Below, piece after piece: positions 38,455 to 47,539 of a stretch of 64,000 bases of DNA (position 1 is the stretch's first letter; each line of letters begins with the position of its first letter). The position numbers and the translations under genes are program-made. The notes beneath the pieces were generated by a model, which saw only the letters and a list, made by a program, of their open reading frames with translations, made no database searches and was not told where the DNA came from. Origin of the DNA: Inquilinus sp. Marseille-Q2685 (GTDB lineage Bacteria > Pseudomonadota > Alphaproteobacteria > DSM-16000 > Inquilinaceae); assembly GCF_916619195.1 (NCBI RefSeq), contig NZ_CAKAKL010000001.1, forward strand, positions 1,488,001 through 1,552,000. Reading direction: 5' to 3'.

Positions 38455-39851
38455 AGCGTCTGCTGCTCTACGCCCTCAAGCTCGCCATCCTGATCGCCGT
38501 CGCGGTCTGGCTGGCGGACCGGCCCGGCCATGTCGAGATCCAGTGGCAGGGCCGGGTGATCGAGACCTCGGTCGCGGTGCTGGTGGCGGCCGCGGCGGCG
38601 CTGATGCTGCTGGCGGCGTATCTCTACCGCTTCTGGCGCTCGCTGCGCCGGGCGCCGGGACGCTTCGTCGAAGGCCGCCGCTTCGCCCGCCGGGAGAAGG
38701 GCTATCGCGCCCTGACCCGCGGCATGGTCGCGGTCGCCGCCGGCGACGCCGAGGCGGCGCGCCGCTTCGCCCGCAAGGCCGACGTGCTGCTGGACGAGCC
38801 GCCGCTGACCCTGCTGCTGTCCGCCCAGGCGGCGCAGCTGGCCGGCGACGACACCGCCGCCACCCGCTATTTCGAGGCGATGCTGCGCCGGCCGGACATG
38901 GAGTTCCTGGGCCTGCGCGGCCTCCTGAACCAGTCGCTGCGCAACAAGGACTCCGCGCCGGCGCTGGAGATGGCGCAGCGGGCCCGGTCGCTGCGGCCGG
39001 ACGCGGCGTGGACCCACCGCGCCTGCTTCGACCTGGAGGTGGCGCAGCGGCGCTGGGCCGACGCCCAGCTGAGCCTCGCCCAGTCGGTCCGGGTCAAGGC
39101 GATCTCGGCCGAGGACGGGCGGCGCTTCAAGACCCGCATCCTGGTCGAGCGCAGCCGCGAGGCCGAGGAGGCGGGCAACCTGTCCCAGGCGCTGGACTTC
39201 GCCCACAAGGCGGTGGGGCTGGAGCCGGACTTCGTGCCGGCGGCGCTGCAGGAGAGCCGGCTGCTGCAGCGGACCGGCCGCGACAGCCAGGCCGCGCGCC
39301 TCCTGGAGAAGAGCTGGGGCCGCGCGCCGCATGCGGAGATCGCCCGCGCCTATGCCGCGTTGGGCCCGGCCGACGAGGGCACGCTGCTGAAGGTCAAGCG
39401 GCTGGAGAAGCTGGTGCGACTGCGGCCGGATTCGGCGACCGGCCTCCTGACCCTGGCCGAAGCCGAGCTGTCGGCCCAGCTCTGGGGCAGCGCCCGCACC
39501 CATCTCCTGAAGGCCGAGCAGGTGGCGCCGTCGCGGCGCGTCTACCGCCTGCTGGCCGATCTGGAGACGGCGGAGCGCAACGACCCGATCGCGGCGCGCA
39601 GCTGGCTGGCCAAGGCCCAGACCGCGGCGCCGGACGAGGCCTGGGAATGCGACGCCTGCGGCGCCCAGGCCGAGCGCTGGTCGGCGCTGTGCGGCCATTG
39701 CCACGGCTTCGACACGCTGGCCTGGCGCATCCCCGGCCCGGCCCGCGGCCTGGCCCTGGCGCCGGTCGAGATCGATGCCTTCCTGCCCGCGCCGGTGCCG
39801 CCGGCCGGGACCACGGCGGTCACCCCGGTTCCGGCCGCGACCGCCGGTTGA
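38451..39851 (+). CDS. hemY: HemY-type TPR membrane protein
   Basis: A 466-residue inner-membrane protein with two N-terminal helices (about 5-23, 40-62) and TPR repeats over 90-390, as in the HemY of gammaproteobacterial hemCDXY operons. The C-terminal region has a rubredoxin-like zinc knot Cys400-x2-Cys403 and Cys414-x2-Cys417, resembling LapB/YciM. Role: assembly factor linked to heme biosynthesis, mechanism unclear. Note that it is not the unrelated protoporphyrinogen oxidase also called HemY. Start ATG overlaps the previous stop (ATGA). Confidence 0.9.
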   Translation: MKRLLLYALKLAILIAVAVWLADRPGHVEIQWQGRVIETSVAVLVAAAAALMLLAAYLYRFWRSLRRAPGRFVEGRRFARREKGYRALTRGMVAVAAGDAEAARRFARKADVLLDEPPLTLLLSAQAAQLAGDDTAATRYFEAMLRRPDMEFLGLRGLLNQSLRNKDSAPALEMAQRARSLRPDAAWTHRACFDLEVAQRRWADAQLSLAQSVRVKAISAEDGRRFKTRILVERSREAEEAGNLSQALDFAHKAVGLEPDFVPAALQESRLLQRTGRDSQAARLLEKSWGRAPHAEIARAYAALGPADEGTLLKVKRLEKLVRLRPDSATGLLTLAEAELSAQLWGSARTHLLKAEQVAPSRRVYRLLADLETAERNDPIAARSWLAKAQTAAPDEAWECDACGAQAERWSALCGHCHGFDTLAWRIPGPARGLALAPVEIDAFLPAPVPPAGTTAVTPVPAATAG

Positions 39852-39891
39852 CGCTGCGGCGCGCGCCCTGTATAGGGTGCCCGCCCCGCGC

Positions 39892-39966
<75 letters not shown>

Positions 39967-40129
39967 TTCCTTCCCTCCTCCGACATCGACGACCCCACTC
40001 TTCTCGCGTCGTCCGGGACGACCGGCATGGACCGTCCCATGCGACCGGAACGGGACGCGGCCTGCCGCCATTGATCCGTCAGCGGCGGCCATGTCCGGCC
40101 GCCGCGGAGATTGCCGGTGGAGACGAGAC

Positions 40130-40345
40130 ATGACGTCGGATCCCGAGACGGCACGGCGAGGCCCGGGCGGCACCGCGGAGCGGCCGACGGAGGGCGAACC
40201 GGAAGGGCGGCGGGCGATCGAGAGCGCGCTCGACATCAGCCTGGCACGCGGGCCGGAGCAGGAGGGCGGCCGCCGCTCGACGCTGCCGATCCTGGTCGGC
40301 CTCCTGGTGGCGGTCGTGATCCTGCTGATCGCGATCTTCGCCTGA
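40130..40345 (+). CDS. Small single-pass membrane protein
   Basis: A 71-residue protein: a charged N-terminal region (1-46) and one C-terminal membrane helix STLPILVGLLVAVVILLIAIFA that ends the protein, as in tail-anchored proteins. RBS GGTGGAGACGAGAC precedes ATG. No family is recognised. It converges with the dehalogenase-like gene 10 bp away. Confidence 0.72.
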   Translation: MTSDPETARRGPGGTAERPTEGEPEGRRAIESALDISLARGPEQEGGRRSTLPILVGLLVAVVILLIAIFA

Positions 40346-40355
40346 CGCGTCCCGG

Positions 40356-41213
40356 TCAGGCCCGCAGGAACCGCGACAATTCGCGGGCCAGCATCTCCGG
40401 AGCGTCCTCGGCCATGTGGTGGCCGCAGCCGAGGCCGCGGCCGCGCAGGTCGCGGGCCCAGGGCCGCCACACCGCCAGCACGTCGCCGTAGAGATCCTCG
40501 AGGTCGTCCAGCAACGCCCACAGGACCAGCGTCGGGCACCCGACCTGCCGCCCGGCGCTGCGGTCCTCGGCATCGTGCTCGCGGTCGATGCCGAGCCCGG
40601 CGCGGTAGTCCTCGATCATGCCGTGGACGGTGTCCGGATCGTGGATCGCCTCGCGATAATCCGCATAAGCCTCGGCGCCCATCTGTCCGGCGGTGGCGCC
40701 GTACCAGGCGTCCGGATCGGCCAGGATCGCCCGTTCCGGCTTGCCCGGCTGGCCGAAGAAGAACCAGTGCCACCACGCCCGGGCGAAGCGGGCATTGCAG
40801 CGCTCCAGCGCCTCCAGGATCGGCACGGCGTCGAGCACGGCGAGATGGCTGATCCGGTCCGGATGGTCCATGGCGGCGCGGAACGCCGTATAGGCGCCGC
40901 GATCGTGCCCGACGACGGCGAAGCGCGGGAAGCCCAGCCGTTCCATCAGCGCGACGCAGTCCCGGGCCTTGGCCCGCTTGGAGGAGCCGGCGTGGTCGGG
41001 CGTGTCCGCCGGCTTCGACGAGCGGCCGAAGCCGCGCAGGTCCGGGCAGACCACGGTGTGGCGTTCGGCCAACAGCGGCGCCACCCGGTGCCACGTCGCA
41101 TGGGTGCGCGGATGGCCGTGCAGCAGCAGCACCGGCGGCCCGGCGCCGCCATGGCGCACCCTCAGCACGGCCTCGGGCAGCTCGATCCTCTCGAGAGCGA
41201 AACCCTCGAACAT
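40356..41213 (-). CDS. Alpha/beta hydrolase, haloacetate-dehalogenase-like
   Basis: A 285-residue hydrolase very close to fluoroacetate dehalogenases. By position it matches the Burkholderia FA1 enzyme: nucleophile Asp104 and Arg105 in VGHDRGAYTAF, halide-binding His149 and Trp150 in WWHWFFFGQP, Tyr203 in IEDYRAG and catalytic His near 265 in GCGHHMAED. The second carboxylate-binding Arg (108 in FA1) is Tyr here, so the substrate may not be haloacetate. Start at 41213. Downstream of the pyruvate-oxidase-like gene, same strand. Confidence 0.83.
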   Translation of the reverse strand: MFEGFALERIELPEAVLRVRHGGAGPPVLLLHGHPRTHATWHRVAPLLAERHTVVCPDLRGFGRSSKPADTPDHAGSSKRAKARDCVALMERLGFPRFAVVGHDRGAYTAFRAAMDHPDRISHLAVLDAVPILEALERCNARFARAWWHWFFFGQPGKPERAILADPDAWYGATAGQMGAEAYADYREAIHDPDTVHGMIEDYRAGLGIDREHDAEDRSAGRQVGCPTLVLWALLDDLEDLYGDVLAVWRPWARDLRGRGLGCGHHMAEDAPEMLARELSRFLRA

Positions 41214-41224
41214 CGCGGCCGCTC

Positions 41225-42982
41225 CTAGACCAGCTCCCGCACCGTGTCGGAGGCGACCGTCATCGCGATCTTGCGCCGGGCCGGCGTGCCGCGGGCCAGG
41301 GACGCGGCCAGATGCGCCGCCTGCTTCAGCGTCGCCTTGGCCGGCATCGGCGGCTCGTGCGGGTCGACCACCGCCTCGACCAGGGCCGGGCCGGGCGCCG
41401 CCATCGCCTCGCGCAGCACCTCGCCGCAGCGGGCCGGGTCGTCCACGGACCAGCCGGCGACGCCGAAGCCGCGCGCCACCGTGGCAAAGTCGACCGGCTG
41501 CAGCTCGCAGACATATTCCGGGTTGCCCAGGAACACCATCTGCTCCCATTTGATCTGGCCGAGGGCGTTGTTCTTGATCACCACGATCTTGATGTTCAGC
41601 CCGTATTTCACGCAGGTGGCCAGCTCGCCGATCAGCATGGTCAGGCCGCCATCGCCGATGAAGCACACCACCTGCCGGTCCGGATAGGCCACCGCCGCGG
41701 CGATGGCATAGGGCAGGCCGCAGGCCATCGAGGCGAGGTTGCCGGAGCAGGAGAACATCATCCCGTCCCGCATCGTCAGGTGCCGCGCCGCCCAGGTGGT
41801 GATGGTGCCGGAATCGGTGGCGACGATGGCGTCGTGGCGCAGCAGCCGGTCCAGCTCATGCGCCACCACCTGCGGCTTCATCGGGTGGTCCCGGCGGGTG
41901 CCGCGCTCGACCATCAGCGCGTTCCACGCCTTCATCCCCTCCTGCGCCTTGGCCCGGAAGGACCGGGCGTCGCGATGGGCCCGGCGCGGCAGCAGCTGCT
42001 CCAGCACCTTCCGCGTGTCGCCGGCCAGGCCGGCCTCGACCGGGTACCGCAGGCCGATGCGCTGCGGGTCGAGATCGATCTGCACCGCCCGCGCCTGCCC
42101 CGGCTTGGGGTAGTACTCGATATAGGGGAAGGCGCTGCCGGCGATCAGCAGCGTGTCGCAGTCCTCCAGCGCCTCCTGCGACGGCAGGGTGCCGAGCAGC
42201 CCGATGCCGCCCGTCGAATAGGGGCTGTCGTCCGGCAGCGCCCCCTTGCCGAGCAGCGGCTTGATCACCGGCGCGCCCAGCCGCTCCGCCACCGCCTCCA
42301 GCACGTCGCGGGCGGCGAGGGCGCCGCGGCCGGCCAGGATGGCGGTCTTCGTCCCCGCATTCAGGATCGCTGCGGCGCGCGCGATCTGGTCCTCGCCCGG
42401 CATCTGGGCCGGCGGGGCCCTCACGTCGGAGACATGGCCGGGGATGTTGCGCTCCGACCGCGTCCGCGCCTCGACCGGCTGCGACTGCATGTCGACCGGG
42501 ATGGTGACATGGGCCACCCCGCGGCGGGCCAGCGCCGTCCGGCAGGCCAGCTCGACCGCGTTCTCGACATGGTTCGGCCCCATGATCCGGACGTTGTAGG
42601 CCGCGACGTCGGCGAACAGCTTGTCCAGCTCGACATCCTGCTGGGTGAAGGTGTGCACCAAGTCGTGGAACTGCAGCCCGGTGACCGCCAGCACGGGCTG
42701 GCCGTCCAGCTTGGCGTCGTAGAGCCCGTTCAGCAGATGGATGCCGCCGGGCCCGGAGGTGGCGAGACAGACGCCCAGCCTGCCGGTCCATTTGGCATAG
42801 GCGCAGGCGGCGAAGGCGGCCGATTCCTCGTGCCGCACCTGGATGAAGCGGATCCGGTCCTGCCGGGTCCGCAGCGCCTCGATCACCCCGTTGATGCCGT
42901 CGCCGGGAATGCCGAAGACGGTGTCCACCCCCCAGTCGATCAGGGTTTCGACCAGGACGTCGCCGGCGGTCGGGCGGGCCAT
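41225..42982 (-). CDS. Pyruvate oxidase/dehydrogenase-like TPP enzyme
   Basis: A 585-residue thiamine-diphosphate enzyme. Catalytic Glu52 lies in [19 protein letters not shown], the central FAD-type domain follows, and the PP site is [14 protein letters not shown]. It resembles PoxB/SpxB-type pyruvate oxidases, so it would give acetate or acetyl-phosphate from pyruvate. No membrane-binding C-terminal helix as in E. coli PoxB is evident. GGGAG precedes the ATG. Divergent from phosphoketolase and acetate kinase, whose substrate/product is also acetyl-phosphate. Confidence 0.85.
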   Translation of the reverse strand: MARPTAGDVLVETLIDWGVDTVFGIPGDGINGVIEALRTRQDRIRFIQVRHEESAAFAACAYAKWTGRLGVCLATSGPGGIHLLNGLYDAKLDGQPVLAVTGLQFHDLVHTFTQQDVELDKLFADVAAYNVRIMGPNHVENAVELACRTALARRGVAHVTIPVDMQSQPVEARTRSERNIPGHVSDVRAPPAQMPGEDQIARAAAILNAGTKTAILAGRGALAARDVLEAVAERLGAPVIKPLLGKGALPDDSPYSTGGIGLLGTLPSQEALEDCDTLLIAGSAFPYIEYYPKPGQARAVQIDLDPQRIGLRYPVEAGLAGDTRKVLEQLLPRRAHRDARSFRAKAQEGMKAWNALMVERGTRRDHPMKPQVVAHELDRLLRHDAIVATDSGTITTWAARHLTMRDGMMFSCSGNLASMACGLPYAIAAAVAYPDRQVVCFIGDGGLTMLIGELATCVKYGLNIKIVVIKNNALGQIKWEQMVFLGNPEYVCELQPVDFATVARGFGVAGWSVDDPARCGEVLREAMAAPGPALVEAVVDPHEPPMPAKATLKQAAHLAASLARGTPARRKIAMTVASDTVRELV

Positions 42983-43163
42983 CGCGCATTCTCCCGTGGC
43001 TGAGACTGAGTGGGATTCAGTTCGGCAACAGCGTCCGCGGACGGCCCGTTCCGGTCGGGGCGCAAGCGTTTTCCGGAGAATGGCCGGCACGGCCTGGAAT
43101 TATCGCCGGTCCGCTTCAGATCACTGGGGAAGACGACCGGGCGGGATAGCGGAGACCCAAGCG

Positions 43164-45524
43164 ATGGAACGGGAGCTGGAGCTGCTCGACGCCTATTGGC
43201 GGGCGGCGAACTACCTGTCGGTCGGGCAGATCTACCTGCTCGACAACCCGCTGCTCGAGGAGCCGCTGGCGATCGGGCACATCAAGCCCAGGCTGCTCGG
43301 CCACTGGGGCACGACGCCCGGGCTGAACTTCATCTACGCCCATCTCAACCGGGTGATCGCCCGCGACGACCTCGACATGATCTTCATCTGCGGCCCCGGC
43401 CACGGCGGGCCGGCGGTGGTCGCCAACACGTATCTCGAAGGCACCTATTCCGAGATCTATCCGGAGGTCGGCCGGGACCGGGAGGGGATGCGCCGGCTGT
43501 TCCGGCAGTTCTCCTTCCCCGGCGGCATCCCCAGCCACGCCGCGCCGGAGACGCCGGGGTCGATCCATGAGGGCGGCGAGCTGGGCTATGCCCTGGCCCA
43601 TGCCTACGGCGCCGCCTTCGACAACCCGGAGCTGATCGTCGCCTGCGTCATCGGCGACGGCGAGGCCGAGACCGGGCCGCTGGCCGCCTCCTGGCACTCC
43701 AACAAGTTCCTCAATCCGCGGATCGACGGCGCCGTGCTGCCGATCCTGCACCTGAACGGCTACAAGATCGCCAACCCGACCATCCTGGGCCGGATGACCG
43801 ACGAGAAGCTGCTGCGGCTGTTCGAAGGCTTCGGCTACGAGCCTTATTTCGTCGAGGGTTCGGACCCGGCGCCGACGCACAAGGCCATGGCGGCCACGCT
43901 CGACATCGTCGTCGACCGCATCCGCGAGATCCGGGCGGGCACGCAGGCCGACGGCCTGGCCCGGCCGCCCTGGCCGATGATCATCCTGCGCACACCCAAG
44001 GGCTGGACCGGGCCGAAGGAGGTCGACGGGTTGAAGACCGAGGGGTTCTGGCGGTCGCACCAGGTGCCGCTGTCCGGCCTCGCCGACAAGCCGGAGCACC
44101 TCGCCCAGCTCGAGGCCTGGATGCGCAGCTACCGGCCGGAGGAGCTGTTCGACGAGTCCGGCCGGCTGGTGCCGGAGCTGCAGGCGCTGGCGCCGCGGGG
44201 CGACCGGCGCATGGGCGCGAACCCGCACGCCAATGGCGGGCGCCTGCGCAAGGAGCTGGAACTTCCGGACTACCGCAGCTTCGCCCTCGACGTGCCGGGC
44301 CCGGGCGGCAGCCGCGGCGAGGCCACCCGCGCCATGGGCCAGCTGCTGCGCGACGTCATCCGGCAGAATCCGGAGACGTTCCGGCTGATGGGGCCGGACG
44401 AGACCGCGTCCAACCGCCTCGACGCCGTGTTCGAGGCGACCGACCGGGTGTGGATGGAGGACATCCTGCCCGAGGACGTGCACCTGGCGCCCGAGGGCCG
44501 GGTGATGGAGGTGCTGAGCGAGCATCTGTGCCAGGGCTGGCTGGAAGGCTATCTCCTGACCGGCCGGCACGGCCTGTTCTCCTGCTACGAGGCCTTCATC
44601 CACATCGTCGATTCAATGGTGAACCAGCACGCCAAATGGCTGAAGGTCACCCGCGGGCTGGAATGGCGGCAGCCGATCTCGTCGCTGAACTACCTGCTGA
44701 CTTCGCATGTCTGGCGGCAGGACCATAACGGCTTCAGCCACCAGGATCCCGGCTTCATCGACCATGTCGTCAACAAGAAGGTCGACATCGTCCGGGTCTA
44801 CCTGCCGCCCGACGGCAACACGCTGCTGGCGGTGACCGACCACTGCCTGCGCACCTATGACCGGATCAACGTCATCGTCGCCGGCAAGCAGCCCTCGCCG
44901 CAATGGCTGGACATCGATCGGGCGGCCGCGCATTGCGCCGCCGGGATCGGCCGTTGGGGCTGGGCCAGCAACGAGGGCGACGGCGACCCGGACGTGGTGC
45001 TGGCCTGCGCCGGCGACGTGCCGACGCTGGAGGCGGTCGCCGCCGTGTCGCTGCTGCGCGAGCAGCTGCCGGCGCTGCGCATCCGCCTGGTCAACGTCGT
45101 CGACCTGATGGCGCTGCAGCCGAAGGCGCAGCATCCGCACGGGCTGCCGGAGGAGGCGTTCACCGCCCTGTTCACGAGGGACAGGCCGGTGATCTTCGCC
45201 TTCCACGGCTATCCGCAGCTGGTCCACCGCCTGACCTACAAGCGCACCAACCACGACAATTTCCACGTCCACGGCTATCGCGAGGAGGGCACGACGACCA
45301 CGCCCTTCGACATGGTGGTGCTGAACCAGCTCGACCGGTTCCACCTGGCCATCGCCGCGATCGACCGGCTGCCGCAGCTCGGCGCCGAGGGCGACCGGGC
45401 CCGCCGCCGGTTCCAGGAGCGGCTGGCGGAACATCACGACTATGTCCGGCAGCACGGCCGCGACATGCCGGATGTCGCCGACTGGAGCTGGCCCGCCCGC
45501 GGCACCGCGGCGCCGTTCGACTGA
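43164..45524 (+). CDS. xfp: Phosphoketolase (xylulose-5-P/fructose-6-P)
   Basis: A 786-residue TPP enzyme, full length for Xfp. Signatures: [39 protein letters not shown], the [20 protein letters not shown] block and [19 protein letters not shown]. It splits xylulose 5-phosphate (and possibly fructose 6-phosphate) with phosphate into acetyl-phosphate plus glyceraldehyde 3-phosphate or erythrose 4-phosphate. One base separates it from acetate kinase, so the two are one operon that can make ATP and acetate. Confidence 0.95.
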   Translation: MERELELLDAYWRAANYLSVGQIYLLDNPLLEEPLAIGHIKPRLLGHWGTTPGLNFIYAHLNRVIARDDLDMIFICGPGHGGPAVVANTYLEGTYSEIYPEVGRDREGMRRLFRQFSFPGGIPSHAAPETPGSIHEGGELGYALAHAYGAAFDNPELIVACVIGDGEAETGPLAASWHSNKFLNPRIDGAVLPILHLNGYKIANPTILGRMTDEKLLRLFEGFGYEPYFVEGSDPAPTHKAMAATLDIVVDRIREIRAGTQADGLARPPWPMIILRTPKGWTGPKEVDGLKTEGFWRSHQVPLSGLADKPEHLAQLEAWMRSYRPEELFDESGRLVPELQALAPRGDRRMGANPHANGGRLRKELELPDYRSFALDVPGPGGSRGEATRAMGQLLRDVIRQNPETFRLMGPDETASNRLDAVFEATDRVWMEDILPEDVHLAPEGRVMEVLSEHLCQGWLEGYLLTGRHGLFSCYEAFIHIVDSMVNQHAKWLKVTRGLEWRQPISSLNYLLTSHVWRQDHNGFSHQDPGFIDHVVNKKVDIVRVYLPPDGNTLLAVTDHCLRTYDRINVIVAGKQPSPQWLDIDRAAAHCAAGIGRWGWASNEGDGDPDVVLACAGDVPTLEAVAAVSLLREQLPALRIRLVNVVDLMALQPKAQHPHGLPEEAFTALFTRDRPVIFAFHGYPQLVHRLTYKRTNHDNFHVHGYREEGTTTTPFDMVVLNQLDRFHLAIAAIDRLPQLGAEGDRARRRFQERLAEHHDYVRQHGRDMPDVADWSWPARGTAAPFD

Positions 45525-45525
45525 G

Positions 45526-46644
45526 ATGGAGATCCTGGCCCTCAACGCCGGCTCATCCTCGATCAAGCTCGGCCTCTTCGAGGCGCGCGAGGGCCGGGCG
45601 GCGCGCCACGCCAAGGCCGTGCTCGACCTCAAGGGACGGCCGCCGGCGCTGCGGCTGGAGGGTGCTTCCGACGCCATCGAGATCGGCGTCGCGGATGCGG
45701 GCGACCTGCGGGCCGTGCTCGGCGGCTGCCTGCGCGTGCTGGACGACCGGCTCGGCCTCGACGGCCTCGCCTTGGCCGGGCACCGGGTGGTGCATGGCGG
45801 CGAGGCCTTCACCGGCCCGGTCCGCATCACCGAGCAGGTTCTCGGGCAGCTGGAGGCGCTGGTGCCGCTGGCGCCGCTGCATCAGCCGCCGGCGCTGCGG
45901 CTGATCGAGGCGATGAGCGCGCTGCGGCCCGGCATCGTCCAGACCGCCTCCTTCGACACCGCCTTCCATGCCGGGCAGCCGGATCACGTGCGCCGCTTCG
46001 CCCTGCCCCGGCCGTTGCACGATCGCGGCATCAAGCGCTACGGCTTCCACGGCCTGTCCTACCGGTTCATCGCCGACACGCTGCGCCGCGACCATCCCGA
46101 GATCGCGGCCGGGCGCGTGGTCGTCGCCCATCTCGGCAGCGGCGCCAGCCTGTGCGCCCTGCGGGACGGGATCAGCGTCGAGACGACGATGGGCTTCTCC
46201 GCCCTCGACGGGGTGCCGATGGCGACCCGGCCCGGCGCGCTCGACGCCGGCGTGCTGCTGCATCTGCTCGGCCCCGGCGGCATGGCGGTCGCGGAGGTGG
46301 AGGACCTGCTCTACCATCGCGCCGGGCTGCTCGGCCTGTCCGGGATCAGCGGCGACACGCGCGAGCTGCTGGCCAGCGCCGCCCCGGCGGCGCGCGAGGC
46401 GGTCGAGATCTTCGCCTTCCGCATCGCCCAGGCCGTCGCCGCCCTCGCCGTCACGCTGGGCGGGCTCGACGCCCTGGTCTTCACCGCCGGCATCGGCGAG
46501 CACCAGCCGGAGATCCGCGCCCGGATCTGCGGCCGGCTCGGCTGGCTCGGCGTCGCGCCCGGCGGCAGCGTCGCCGTTCTGGTGATCCCGACCGACGAGG
46601 AGCAGGTCGTGGCCGACGAGGCGCTGCGGATCCGGCCGGGCTGA
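45526..46644 (+). CDS. ackA: Acetate kinase
   Basis: A 372-residue ASKHA kinase converting acetyl-phosphate and ADP to acetate and ATP. Conserved blocks: LNAGSSSIKLGLFE, GHRVVHGG, the catalytic-Asp FDTAFHA, HGLSYRFI, HLGSGASLCAL and the GIGEHQPEIR end. Somewhat shorter than E. coli AckA (400). It starts 1 bp after the phosphoketolase stop. Confidence 0.94.
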   Translation: MEILALNAGSSSIKLGLFEAREGRAARHAKAVLDLKGRPPALRLEGASDAIEIGVADAGDLRAVLGGCLRVLDDRLGLDGLALAGHRVVHGGEAFTGPVRITEQVLGQLEALVPLAPLHQPPALRLIEAMSALRPGIVQTASFDTAFHAGQPDHVRRFALPRPLHDRGIKRYGFHGLSYRFIADTLRRDHPEIAAGRVVVAHLGSGASLCALRDGISVETTMGFSALDGVPMATRPGALDAGVLLHLLGPGGMAVAEVEDLLYHRAGLLGLSGISGDTRELLASAAPAAREAVEIFAFRIAQAVAALAVTLGGLDALVFTAGIGEHQPEIRARICGRLGWLGVAPGGSVAVLVIPTDEEQVVADEALRIRPG

Positions 46645-46729
46645 CGCGTCCAGGGAACCGAACCGCCGCCCGGGGAGTCACCTTCTGAAGGGCGGCCGCT
46701 CGCCGCCCAGGTCACGGCGAAGGACGGCT

Positions 46730-46897
46730 ATGGATATCGGCGGATGGCTGTGGCTCGTGGTCGACGTGCTTCTGGTCGCGATCCTGGCCGGCGGCATGAT
46801 CTACGGCACCATGCAATGGCGCCGTCGCCGCCGCAGCCCGGAGATGAAGCGGGCCTCCGAGGAGGCGGTCCGCAGGAACTATCGCGAAGGCGGCTGA
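46730..46897 (+). CDS. 55-residue membrane protein
   Basis: A short gene reading MDIGGWLWLVVDVLLVAILA then a basic tail: one membrane helix (about 5-27) followed by five Arg and a charged helix, so the basic end faces the cytoplasm. RBS AAGGA is 6 nt before ATG. It fits the family of small membrane proteins found in many alphaproteobacteria. Its 3' end overlaps the convergent DUF6766 gene by 19 bp. Confidence 0.7.
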   Translation: MDIGGWLWLVVDVLLVAILAGGMIYGTMQWRRRRRSPEMKRASEEAVRRNYREGG

Positions 46898-47319
46898 CGC
46901 GACGGCGCGCCCGACGCCGCCATCCTGGTCCAGCGGTGATCGGTGTGGCGGCCGGCATAGTCGCGGTCGATCTCGTCGATCAGCGCGTCAGCGCGCTCCG
47001 GCTCGACTGCGGCGAGGATGGCGTCGATCTTGGCCTCCATCCGGTCGTCGCCCTCCTTGGATTGCGGCGAGCCGACATAGAGCAGGAAGGCCAGGCCGCC
47101 GATCTGCCAGAGCAGCTGCAGGAATTCCGACTGCCAGTTCTCCAGCGTGTCGCGCGACATCTCGACGACATAGGCCGCGATCTCCGGCGCGGCCCCGTGC
47201 TGCCGCTGCTCGTCGACATAGGCGAACCAGCCGAACAGCCAGTGCCCGACCAGGGAGATGACGAAGAAGCCCAGCGTCACCCATCCATAGCCGTAGCGCT
47301 TCCAGATCGAATTCGACAT
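46879..47319 (-). CDS. DUF6766-family membrane protein
   Basis: A 146-residue inner-membrane protein with two helices (about 12-32 and 65-85). MSNSIWKRYGYGWVTLGFF, SRDTLENWQSEFLQLLWQIGGLAF and LYVGSPQSKEGDDR match the DUF6766 family closely. Function unknown. Start at 47319 follows GGAGACAGCGTG. The C-terminal 50 residues are charged and end in a basic tail. Confidence 0.85.
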   Translation of the reverse strand: MSNSIWKRYGYGWVTLGFFVISLVGHWLFGWFAYVDEQRQHGAAPEIAAYVVEMSRDTLENWQSEFLQLLWQIGGLAFLLYVGSPQSKEGDDRMEAKIDAILAAVEPERADALIDEIDRDYAGRHTDHRWTRMAASGAPSRQPPSR

Positions 47320-47539
47320 CACGCTGTCTCCATCCGTCCCTACGGTGCCGCCGTGTGCAAATGCTGACGGTCTCACCCGTAATGACTTTCCGAAGACCCG
47401 TTCCGTTCCGGATGGATTCAGAAGAAGGGCCGGCGCGCTGTCGCCCTGCCCCAATTGTCCGGCTTCACAATCCCCACCCGGGGGGTCGATACTGCCGGCC
47501 TTCGAGGGAAACGACCAAAACCCACAACAGGGTAGGCAG

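Noticed and set aside
36852-39704. 950-codon open frame on the minus strand
   Set aside because: Antisense to the hemD fusion and hemY; low-complexity composition with no domain.
41225-42982. Acetolactate synthase for the gene at 41225
   Set aside because: Sequence style and its phosphoketolase/acetate kinase neighbours favour a pyruvate oxidase/dehydrogenase-type enzyme; the acetolactate-synthase-like gene is at 15249.
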